From positions 4,702,001 to 4,766,000 of the forward strand of contig NC_057319.1 of the NCBI RefSeq assembly GCF_000687475.1: DNA of 64,000 nucleotides. Direction: 5' to 3'. The stretch comes from Ustilaginoidea virens. Lineage: Eukaryota > Ascomycota > Sordariomycetes > Hypocreales > Clavicipitaceae. A program made the translations under genes and the position numbers. The notes under the pieces are model-generated. The model was not told where the DNA came from, made no database searches, and was given only the letters and a program-made list of their open reading frames with translations. Shown here in pieces: positions 19,568-28,314 of this stretch (within the stretch, counting starts at the first letter, position 1; each line of letters opens with the position of its first letter).

Positions 19568-21303
19568 ATGTCTAACGTGCTCGATCCCGTTACCATCAAA
19601 GGCGTCTCCTGGCGCCAGTGCAGGCCAGAGGGCCACCCGACCAGGCGATTCCAGATAGACCTGGACATATACGCGGACATGTCTGCTTGGCTGGAGAACC
19701 GCGATCGAAGGAGCCATATAGAGGCCTTCGTAATGTACCTGACTGGCAAATCCCAAAGCCAGGTCGATAGGATTCGCAGTTCTGCGGTCCAAGAAATATG
19801 CGAGGGCCTCGCGGAGACGCAGCGAGTAACATACTCGCATGCCAGCTTTGAGCTGCATGTCGATGTGGCCTTTTGGACTTTCTGCTGTAAGTTGATGCCG
19901 TCTACTAGGAAAGAAATAAAGGCTAACAGATTGCAGTCATAGAGAGGCCAGAGAGTCGGCGGCCGCTCTGCCCATTTGTTCACCTGCTAGGCCGGGTGGA
20001 CAACAAGATCGGCCCTCGGTCCGATACATATGCTCGGTACCTCGACGAGCATATTTCGGAACTCCCTTGGCTGCCGGTTAAGAGGGAGCGGATCGCTGCT
20101 CTGAAGAAGCAGGCCCGAGAAGCCAAGGCCGCGCAACAGGCCAAGGCCGCGCAAGAGGGCAGGGCCGCGCAAGAGGGCAATGCCGCGCAAGAGGGCAATG
20201 CCGCGCAAGAGGGCAATGCCGCGCAAGAGGCCGGCGAGGCGCAGGCGGTTGGCGAGACAAGGGCATCTGCCCTGCCGCCTCCCAATAAGGGGCGCGACGA
20301 TGCGGCCGACGTTGCGCAAGAGGCCAAGGGCAAAGCGCCCATGTACGCCGAGTCCGGCCTGGCAACATCGCGATGGGCGCCCAAGACGCCGTCGCTTGCG
20401 GCTCCCGCCGCATCGGCGGGCGATTCGACGGCTGGGCCATCCCCTGCAGGCCCTGCAGGCCCGGCAGGCCCATCGCGGGCATCGGGATTACATCCCGCCG
20501 ACAGCACAGAGGTGCTGCCGCCCAAGACGCCCGACCGCGAGACCCGCCAGGCGCTGTGGGAGCAATTTTACCCTGGCTCGGGTCCGTGGGCAGCGCCGGT
20601 CGTCGGGCCGTTTGAGCTCTTGCTGCCGGCCTGCATCGACGTCGGCCGCTTCGTGCTCGGCGAGCGAGGGGCCAGGCTCACCAGGGCCAACAACGCCCTC
20701 GACCCAAACGTGGTCATTGCCTTGGTAGAGGAGGAGCCTACCCAAGGCGAGGGAGAGAAGCCGGGCAACAAGTTGGTTGTTGGCTTTGCCCAGGGCGGGG
20801 GCATGCCGGTAGATGCGCGCAACCGGCGCAACCAGGATGCACTCCACGACGCCTGGAACGGCGTAAGGGACTGGGCCACAGAGGCCTTTAACGTGAGGAT
20901 TGAGCCTCTAGATGACTGGCTCTGCGGCAGGAGCCTCACGCGAATGGCCCAGGGTCTGGCCATCTCGCCGAACAACCCCCACGCCCGTCTGCAAAGGGCC
21001 TTTGGTTCTTTGGGGGATAATGCGGCGAAAGCCGAGAGCCATATGCAAAAGCATATCAAGGCCCGCGACGAGGCCGCCAAGGAGATTGAGCAGATCCTCC
21101 GGCAGGGCGCTACAGTCGAGGATGCCGGTGCGCTTCTCCGCGGATGGGCTCTTAGGGGCACGAGGACGCTCCAGGAGGCCAACGATCGCATCGGCCTCGT
21201 CGGCAAGGTATGGCTGCGTATAGGCGACGATGCCCAGAAGGAGGCTATTGCCACCTGGACCGCCAAGGCAACCGCGGCCGCCCAAGGCCATTTTCGGTCG
21301 TAA
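19568..21303 (+). CDS. Orphan 561-residue protein, two exons
   Basis: Exon 1 is 19,568-19,886 and exon 2 is 19,937-21,303. The 50-nt intron has donor GTAAGT, branch-like GGCTAACA and acceptor TTGCAG, and it joins two frames that otherwise lack good starts or stops. Residues 1-106 are globular in look (SWRQCRPEGHPTRRF, YADMSAWLENRDRRSHIEAF). Residues about 160-200 hold a tandem AAQEGN/AAQQAK repeat, residues about 200-300 are Ala/Pro/Gly-rich and disordered, and the last 240 look folded and partly helical (ARLQRAFGSLGDNAAKAE). No known domain recognised. A piece of a second copy covering the end of the repeat and the Ala/Pro region is at 23,563-23,750 in opposite orientation. Confidence 0.55.
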
Positions 21304-21660
21304 GTGGAATACCGCGTGGGAGGGCCATGCCCAAATGAAGAAGAGGAAGACGCCGAGGCGTGGTGGCATATTTATCAGGTAGAGAATATATTAACTTTAG
21401 ACCTGTCTCCCCTCCCGCTTGCATCCCATAGTAGCATTGCGGGTATCCAGCTCTACTGTAGTGGCAGAAGTATGGTGTCGGCGCTGGTATCTGTTTCTAG
21501 GTGGCCCAAGAGATTGTATTGTAACCGTGATCCAAACTTTAAATTGTCCAAGCAACGGGAGACGGCAAGCACGGAGCTCGTATTGCCTCCGATCCAGAGT
21601 CACATCCAACATCAACTGGCCTTGCAGAACGGAATATAACATTGGTTTAATTACATGTTA
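21304..21660. other. Intergenic, no gene seen
   Basis: Mixed-composition sequence downstream of the 561-residue gene. Short frames only. Confidence 0.5.
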
Positions 21661-22000
21661 GTTGACAAAGTCAACCTCGACCCCCAGGACCTGTCCAGAC
21701 TCCAGCCACGACTTGGCATTAGCAGGGGCAAACATTGAAATCCGAATAGCGTATGCTATGGCGTTGAAGTTGAAATTAGACTTGGGAGATAAGCAGCTCG
21801 CGTCTCACCAGCACCTCGATTATTGGAAGAAATAGCGGTTCCCAGAGTTCTCTAACAATGGGTTCCATAAGCCGACGCATAGAGCAGTTGTCGAGTCTGC
21901 GTACGGTCACGCCTGGCGACTTATAGTTTATTGTCAGCAACTTTCGTGGGCTTATTTTTAAAATTCGCCAAATGGCTCTAAAAGACACCGCCTCATCCAA
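21661..22000 (-). pseudogene. Frameshifted gene fragment, family unknown
   Basis: Two minus-strand frames abut near 21,785. One reads AIWRILKISPRKLLTINYKS and later IVRELWEPLFLPIIEVLVR; the next, one frame over, reads NFNAIAYAIRISMFAPANAK and then SWLESGQVLGVEVDFVN before a stop. Joined they look like about 110 residues of a coherent protein end. No splice signals bridge the shift. I do not recognise the family. Confidence 0.3.
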
Positions 22001-22530
22001 ATGTCCCCGTTCGCCAGTCTACGGCACTGGTTTCCTGGATAATTCGGCCTGGCCATTTCCCCAAACTTGCTGTCCGCGAGGCATTGTGTTTTAAGTGTAT
22101 ATACATGCGTTTGTTTGTGACCCTCTTGGCCCGCTCAATGCTAAGTGATTGTCTTATACCAGTTGAAAGGCAATGGTGCTAACAGGGTGACAGTAATATG
22201 GACACGATCGCTGACTGTCTCTTCTATAGCCTACTGGGTTAAGGCGCCTGTAGCCAGCGGGTTGTCAACAATTGCCAGAGTCGGCCCCGATTACGCTACA
22301 ACCCAAGAAGGAAATAAAAACAGGGCCATCCACTCCAGCAACAAATAGGGAAAGCATACCGGCTCTATTAGGGTCAGTAAGGGCAGCAACCGCAGACCTC
22401 GAGGACATAACAGCAGGGAAAACAAAAGAATGCCAAATCCCCCCTAATAGACGAAAGGATTAAAAAAGAGTTGCTCCGCCTATTTGACTGAAAAGGACAC
22501 CGGCTAAGGGAAGATAAGGAAACTTGCTGA
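22001..22530. other. Intergenic, no gene seen
   Basis: No supported coding frame. Short frames at 22,145-22,348 and 22,272-22,463 have no protein-like bias. Confidence 0.4.
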
Positions 22531-22535
22531 TGTTC

Positions 22536-22645
22536 TCTCTGCCGCCTTGGCCGCCTTGGCCGTTTCCATAGATTTCCCGTCCGCAAGTCATCGTGTCTGT
22601 ATGTGTGTGTGTATGTGTGTGCTGTGTATATGTGTATGTGCTTAT
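22536..22645 (-). pseudogene. 5' fragment of the RGG-repeat gene, copy 2
   Basis: On the minus strand the ATG at 22,589-22,591 is followed by codons for MTCGREIYGNGQGGQGGRE, against MTCGREIRGSGRSGKGGR in the intact gene. The upstream side is again a CA tract (seen as TG on the plus strand, about 22,593-22,640). Similarity is lost within about 20 codons. Confidence 0.75.
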
Positions 22646-22894
22646 TTATATGCGGGTGCGTAGTGCATTTGGTGTGAATTTTACTTGCCAAAGGCTTTTA
22701 ATCTTGTCATGAGTAAATAGACTCGTATTGTAATATCCTCGACCCTGCCACTATCGCCGTTATATGGCGTTGGGCTTGGGCTAGGGAGGATCCAAGGGTC
22801 CAGAGGACCGAATCATCGCCTACGACTGCCGTGGCGACGTGACGCCCGTTAGAAGGCAAAAGTATTATAAGACATAACAGTAATAAGGTCTGGC

Positions 22895-23015
22895 CATGAT
22901 GGCCGTATTGGCCGCCCTAGCCCTTTCTGCCGCCTTGACCGTTTCCCCGGATTTCCCGTCCGCAAGTCATTGTGTGTAAGTGTGTGTGCTTGCGTGCGTG
23001 TTTGTGCGTACGTGC
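22895..23015 (-). pseudogene. 5' fragment of the RGG-repeat gene, copy 3
   Basis: Minus-strand ATG at 22,968-22,970, then MTCGREIRGNGQGGRKG and a TAG where the intact gene continues with RGG units, then GGQYGHHG. A shorter, more interrupted CA tract precedes it (about 22,971-23,010). Confidence 0.75.
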
Positions 23016-23069
23016 TTATACGTGCGTATTTGTGCATGCGATATAGGGCAGTCTGACTTTCATTGTCTA

Positions 23070-23310
23070 ATAGCCCTCTGAGCCCGGTTGCCGGGGTTGA
23101 TTCGGCCGCCGCGCTGGTCATGGTAGTCGTTTCTTAAGCCTGCAATGCTCGAGGCGTTCTATTTATATATCCGTATTTTTGTGTTTGCATAGTGCATGCG
23201 TGGTTGTCTTTGTTTGTCAGATTTTATATTATATTCTACAGCCATTGCATTAGCCATCGGCTCGACCACTTTAGGGTTGTCCTGGCCACTTACCTGTCTA
23301 TTGCTATGAA
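23070..23310. repeat. Dispersed repeat family, copy 1 (partial)
   Basis: Shares with 24,553-24,830 the start AGCCCTCTGAGCCCGGTTGC, the GGCCGCC...GCTGG segment and the end CTGGCCACTTACCTGTCT. More diverged and shorter than copies 2 and 3. Confidence 0.6.
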
Positions 23311-23339
23311 TATTTAACAGCTCCGATGCCTTGTATTGT

Positions 23340-23480
23340 GGCGATTCTCCGCGCCTGGGGCGGGCGGTGGCGACTTGCGACTCGAGGTGGCAGAGGAAAT
23401 CCAGGTCCAGGGGCACTATATCGCCTCTGGCTATGCCAGTCTGTCGCTGCTTCTTAGGGGCCTTGTATACGGACTGGATG
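23340..23480 (-). pseudogene. Fragment of a 606-residue-protein paralogue
   Basis: The minus strand encodes KQRQTGIARGDIVPLDLDFLCHLESQVA, against QQRQTGIARGETVSMELDFLCHLASQVA in the intact gene, about 28 residues with high identity. Flanking sequence does not match the intact gene further. Confidence 0.8.
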
Positions 23481-23562
23481 GGATATCCCTGCATTACTAT
23501 CGATGCGGGCCAGAGCACCGGACGTGCCAGGGTCGGCGCGGATGATATTGACCATCATCCGA

Positions 23563-23755
23563 TGGTGGCGTGCCGCAAGCGACGGCGTCTTAGGCGCCCA
23601 TCGCGATGTTGCCAGGCCGGACTCGGCGTACATGGGCGCTTTGCCCTTGGCCTCTTGCGCACCATCGGCCGCATCATCGAGTCCCTTATTGGGAGGCGGT
23701 AGGGCAGATGCCCTTGTCTCGCCAGCCGCTTGTGCCTCGCAGGCCTCCTGCTGTT
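23563..23755 (-). pseudogene. Fragment of a 561-residue-protein paralogue
   Basis: The minus-strand DNA matches plus-strand 20,225-20,410 of the intact gene: the coding sequence around GETRASALPPPNKG through KAPMYAESGLATSRWAPKTP. It adjoins the fragment of the 606-residue paralogue in an arrangement not found at the intact locus. Confidence 0.8.
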
Positions 23756-23989
23756 AGCATATCGCGGTAGTAACTGCAGGGAAGGGACCGCCTTACATCA
23801 TCACATCCCGGACGGGGTGCTGGGCTAAATTTGGCCACCTGGAGCTGCTCTCGCTGGAAAACAAACTCCCTGGCTGAGTTTAAAGATAAAACCACTCCGG
23901 CCCTTGCTGAGCGGAAGATGCAAAAGTTGTTCTTTAGTGCAGATGGTATACTATCACTAAAGGTAAACTCCCACCCAACTATCCTGCCT

Positions 23990-24440
23990 ATAGCAAGTAC
24001 TGGGTGGGGTCACACTTGCCACAGACGTATGCCGTTGTCGTAATACTGTCGCAATACCGCCTTTATGGAGTCATCAAGCGGGAAGTCGTTATGCAGGATG
24101 CCGACGATACGGCCTTTCTCCTTGGCCGCTAGCCTATCCCCGGTGTCGCTATTGCCGGGCAATCGCTCGGAGTGAGGATCGTAATCACTGCTCTAAAGCT
24201 TGGTAAGGCTCTGGCGGTCAATTGCAGCAAGGATAGAGTCCGCAAGCTGGACTCCATCAATCGGTATATACTCAAAGAGAAAGTATGCGAAGCCGATAAT
24301 ATCCCTATTGCCGGATATAATCAAGATGCCGGTGATCTAGACGCCATATTCGCGCTTAATAAGACTAAGACAGCGATTATAGCTCTTCTGGAAGTTTCAG
24401 GCAATATACGCCTTATCGAGTATAAGAAGCTTAAATGTGT
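23990..24440 (+). pseudogene. Possible LINE reverse-transcriptase remnant
   Basis: One frame reads YRLYGVIKREVVMQDADDTAFLLGR, a stop, and about 45 residues later LGKALAVNCSKDRVRKL. In LINE (Tad/I-type) reverse transcriptases the catalytic (Y/F)ADD is followed at this distance by SGLxxNxxKS. The first Tyr/Phe is replaced by Asp and a stop lies just behind, so it is inactive if correctly identified. The match is short; alternative origins remain possible. Confidence 0.35.
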
Positions 24441-24552
24441 ATGATGCGGAAACCTCATCCCGCCACTCATAGTTGATAAGGTTGCCATTAGGGTCCTCAC
24501 CGCTCTCCTTGGTGATCGCGCGAATCTTACGGTGGCCAAGTTCTATCTTGAC

Positions 24553-25070
24553 TTACAGCCCTCTGAGCCCGGTTGCTGCGGCTAATGCGGCCGCCACGCT
24601 GGCTATGCTGGCTGTTTCGTAAGCCCGCCGTTTTTAGCCCGCTGTCTTGAGGCGATTCACCTGTATATATGTGCAAATTCGTTCGCGTAGTGCGTACGTG
24701 CGTCGTCGCTGGAGTGTGATAATGAGGCTCGGCTGTCGCGGCTGTGACATCTATAGATATTGCGTTAGCTATTGTTTCGGCCACTTTGGCGTGTTCTGGC
24801 CACTAACCTGTCTGCTGATGCGATTTTATTGCTACTGTCTCCGAGATATTGTATAGGTGTTGTGTCTGCGTGTAAAGGTGCATATGTGTGCAAACGTGGT
24901 GATAATAGTAGGGGTGGTGATGACGATAGTATTTTCAGAAGGATTTGCATATCGAGGACTGCTGAATATAAAGACAACCACCTCAGGGGAACAAATGAAG
25001 AAGTAGATGAAAAAGAAAAGGATAAACTAAACGGATAGTAAATGCATGCTCCTTAGTATGTACCGATTGC
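24553..25070. repeat. Dispersed repeat family, copy 2
   Basis: Matches 25,663-26,100 over most of its length: shared blocks GCTATGCTGGCTGTTTCGTA, CGGCCACTCTGGCGTGTTCT (one change), GATAATATTTTCAGAAGGAT-like, and the ending GTAAATGCATGCTCC. No coding frame shared between copies, so probably a non-coding or dead element. Confidence 0.8.
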
Positions 25071-25660
25071 AGCTGTGCGCCGCTATGACTATTATACACG
25101 GCCTAGATATTGTTAGTTAGAGGGGAAAAAAAGGAAAAGGAAAAAGGCCGCCTTACTATTCTGGTAATTGGTGGTAGGAGAAGGCATATGTGAGGAACTC
25201 GGCAGCATCCTATATACGCGGGAGGCGCTGCTCGTTAATTGGTCTGCCTTGCTTATAGTCTATCGCCGCATCTATATAGATAAATTGTTCTTCAGGGGTT
25301 GCCTGTCTAATCATCGCACGCAGCTTATTATCGTAATGTCTAATAAAGCTAAGGAAAAATATCGCTTCTAACTTAAAATCTTCGGTGTAAATCGTTAAGC
25401 AGGCAAGCCAGCTGGAGCTTGAGCACCTGGACGGTTATATCGGTCGACGGCATAGCCACTAGGTATGCCAGCTCGACCTTGAAGCCAAACTCGTATATCA
25501 GCATTCTTATAATATCGCCAGCCTCGCCCGTTAGAGCCGGGCGTAGCATCGGCTCGTCGGCTCGTCGTCCCGGTCGACCGGCATTATAATACCCATCTGC
25601 TCAAGAGTGGCAAACCGATCAGCCATTATGCCCGCTAGAGACCTAGTCATTGCCACACTG
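25071..25660. other. Intergenic, no gene seen
   Basis: Includes a short frame at 25,168-25,371 (67 codons) without recognisable similarity. A doubled GGCTCGTC near 25,553. Confidence 0.4.
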
Positions 25661-25662
25661 CG

Positions 25663-26100
25663 CCACGCAGGCTATGCTGGCTGTTTCGTAAGCCCGCCGT
25701 CTTTGGCCCGCTTGTCTTGAGGCGATTTACCTATTTGTATATGCAAATTCGTTTGCATGCTGCGTATATATATCGTCGCTAGAGTATGATATTATGGCTC
25801 GGCTGCCGCGGCTGTGATATCTATATGTATTGCGTTAGCTATTTTTTCGGCCACTCTGGCGTGTTCTGGCCACTTACCTGTCTGATGATGCGATAAAGGT
25901 GCATATGTGTGCAAATGTAGTGATGGCAGTGGTGGTAGTAATGACGATAATATTTTCAGAAGGATTTGCGTGTTGAGGACTGCTAAATATAAAGACAAAC
26001 CCCTCGGGGGGAAATAAATGAAGAAGTAGATGAAAAAAGAAAAGGATAGACCAAACGGATGGTAAATGCATACTCCTCAGTACGTACCGATTGCAGCTGT
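25663..26100. repeat. Dispersed repeat family, copy 3
   Basis: See copy 2 for shared blocks; copy 3 lacks about 60 bp present in copy 2 near 24,830-24,870. It runs directly into the 103-bp tandem repeat. Confidence 0.8.
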
Positions 26101-26443
26101 GAAGAATGGCAGGCAGCTGGTGTAAATCTGAGACGATAGACGGTTCGTCTCTTATGCAAGCACATCCTCTAATAAGCGGGCAGTACGTACTGATTGCAGC
26201 TATAAAGAATGACAGGCAGCTGGTATAAATCTGAGATGACAAACGGTTCGTCTCTTATGCAAGCACATCCTCTAATAAGCGGGCTCAACTAATCTCTATA
26301 TAAAAATAGAAAAATAGAAAAAGATGAAATAAAAAGGTAGTGAATCATGCTCCTTGGTACGTACCGAGTGCAGGTGTGAAGTAATGGGCAGCCGGTGTGA
26401 ATCTGAGATGATACTCTTGTGCAAGCGCAGCATTTAATAAGCA
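26078..26443. repeat. 103-bp tandem duplication plus a diverged third copy
   Basis: Copies at about 26,078-26,180 and 26,181-26,283 share CAGTACGTAC, GGCAGCTGGT, TAAATCTGAGA and TTATGCAAGCACATCCTCTA. A more diverged copy lies at about 26,353-26,443 after a spacer. Confidence 0.85.
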
Positions 26444-26454
26444 GAAAATCTCTT

Positions 26455-26600
26455 TCTTCCATCTATAGGCTCTTCCATCTATAAGCTCTTCTATCTATAA
26501 GCTCTTTCTTCTACAAGCTCATCTATCTACAACCTCGTCCATCTACAGCCTTATCTATCTACAATATCTTCTATCTACAAGTCTAACTAACTATTACTAA
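26455..26600. repeat. Degenerate 15-16-bp tandem repeat
   Basis: ATCTATAAGCTCTTCT-like units about nine times, pyrimidine-rich, upstream of the fragment at 26,640. Confidence 0.7.
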
Positions 26601-26639
26601 CCCCTAATGCTATTTATTATACTACTATCAAAAGCGGCA

Positions 26640-27046
26640 AGGCCTCGGGAGGCCATGCGACCCAGAAGGCAGCGGATCCCCCCGCGCCGCCGGCCATAGG
26701 AGGCCACGACCATGATGCAACAGCCGATGACAACATGGCTGGAGCGCCCGCTAGTGGCGGTGGGCACGATGAGTCGGCTCCTACGGCGTTAATCATGCAG
26801 CGAGGCGGAGACGATGCACCCGCTAAAGAAGCCACCGGCACATCTGCCGAGCCGGCCAACGCCGACCCAGCCGCGGCCGAACAACCTCATGCCAGGCCCA
26901 GGGACACTATAGCAACCCCGGAGGAGATAGAGGAATACCAGAGGAGAGAGTGGCCGAAGCATAGGGAGGCCATAAGGAGGCGCCAGGAAGCCTTTCGACG
27001 TACAATCCGCAGCCAGCGGGCCCGATGCGAAAACCTAGACCTATAA
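26640..27046 (+). pseudogene. 3' part of a 606-residue-protein paralogue
   Basis: The open frame ends with EEIEEYQRREWPKHREAI, against EELREHERKEWPKQNKAI in the intact gene, and is preceded by an acidic/Ala-rich region with shared short motifs (GGDD, ANADP/ANADG). The last 23 residues (RRRQEAFRRTIRSQ and onward) have no match in the intact gene, whose own last 20 residues are also unmatched. The frame is open from about 26,735, so a short protein is possible, but without the globular N-terminal part. Confidence 0.6.
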
Positions 27047-27066
27047 ATCCGCGTCAGGCTAGTATA

Positions 27067-27420
27067 CTGCAGTCACTGAGAATCGATCACATTCTGGCCT
27101 AGGATGGCCATGCCTGAATATTGGGCGGTTGCACCCGGCTGGCGAGGAGGTTTCAATGGCTCCATATCGCGTGATATAAAGACAATTGATGGGAGAGATG
27201 GGTGCTGTTGATGAATATATACAATTTTACTAGGGCCTTTATGCTGCAGTCGCTGAGAATCGATCACATTCTGGCCTAGGATAGCCATGCCTGAATGTTG
27301 GGCGGTTACACTCGGCTGGCGAGAAGGTGTCCAAGGGCTCTATATCGCGGGACATAAAGACAATTGAAGGGAGAGACGGGTGCAGTTAATGAATATATAC
27401 AGTGTTATTAGGGCCTTTCC
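27067..27420. repeat. 177-bp tandem duplication
   Basis: Copies start at CTGCAG 27,067 and CTGCAG 27,244. Shared blocks include GAGAATCGATCACATTCTGG, GGCTGGCGAG, and ATATCGCG...ACATAAAGACAATTGA or close variants. No gene inside. Confidence 0.9.
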
Positions 27421-27427
27421 GCAATAG

Positions 27428-28171
27428 ATGCAAGGTATTGCTTGCGATGTAACCAAGACGCCTGCCACTATAGATTCTCATGCCTGCCGTGACGGTTATG
27501 TGCGAATGATTAGTAGAGATGCCTGCCACGAGAGACGTGTAGTTGCCACGGCCGAGATGCTAGCAGCGGATCAGACTCCCAGTTCAGCCTCACAACGTGA
27601 ATCCATCCGCCACTCTGCAAGGCTGGCTGGGGAGTGCGTGGTCTCACTCCGAGACTGCTGGAGCAGTGGTGTGAAAGAATGGTTTGATGAGAAGCGGGAG
27701 CATAAAACTGCGACGACATTCCATCCCACGTCAGCTTGGCACGACTGTCCTCAACTGCGAGGCCCTCATGTTCTCAAGCGCTTATACCAGTTCGCATGGT
27801 GTTCAAAAGGCACGACCAAAGGAGTTTGGAGTCTCAACCGACGGCTAACTAGGTGCTCTGCGTCCATTGCCAAGCACTCGCCCAGCTTTACTAGCCAACT
27901 ATTAAAGGTCTCCATACGGCCGCATACACTTTACATCAGGTTGAATAGAGGGCTTAAGTATGCTACCTCAGACGGACTCTATCACGCATCTAGCGAGGTC
28001 TACGTAGGAGGGCAAAAGCATACTGCCTGCAATTGCAAGAAGACGCTTGGGACGGGGGGACGGATAATGGCATTCAGCTACTGCTGCAGTACTTTTCACA
28101 AGAACGGATATGATGGCGGCATCAGTGAAGAGCAACATACGATGCTACATCCTACTCAGGGTGGAAGCTGA
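27428..28171 (+). CDS. Doubtful 247-residue ORF
   Basis: The frame starts at an ATG 8 bp behind the 177-bp duplication. Cys-, His- and Ser-rich with no domain I recognise and little protein-like hydrophobic patterning. It is the only long frame between the accessory region and the first core gene, so I list it, but it may not be real. Confidence 0.2.
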   Translation: MQGIACDVTKTPATIDSHACRDGYVRMISRDACHERRVVATAEMLAADQTPSSASQRESIRHSARLAGECVVSLRDCWSSGVKEWFDEKREHKTATTFHPTSAWHDCPQLRGPHVLKRLYQFAWCSKGTTKGVWSLNRRLTRCSASIAKHSPSFTSQLLKVSIRPHTLYIRLNRGLKYATSDGLYHASSEVYVGGQKHTACNCKKTLGTGGRIMAFSYCCSTFHKNGYDGGISEEQHTMLHPTQGGS

Positions 28172-28314
28172 TGCCGTTGACGTGGGATGCCAGCTGCAGG
28201 CCAAACTGCAGCAGTCGCCAGGATTACTGCCAACAGAGAGAGCATGGCAGTTGCGAGCATGAAGCCGGACCAGAATTCATTCAAACCATGGCAGTCTAGT
28301 GCAGCCGCCCACAG

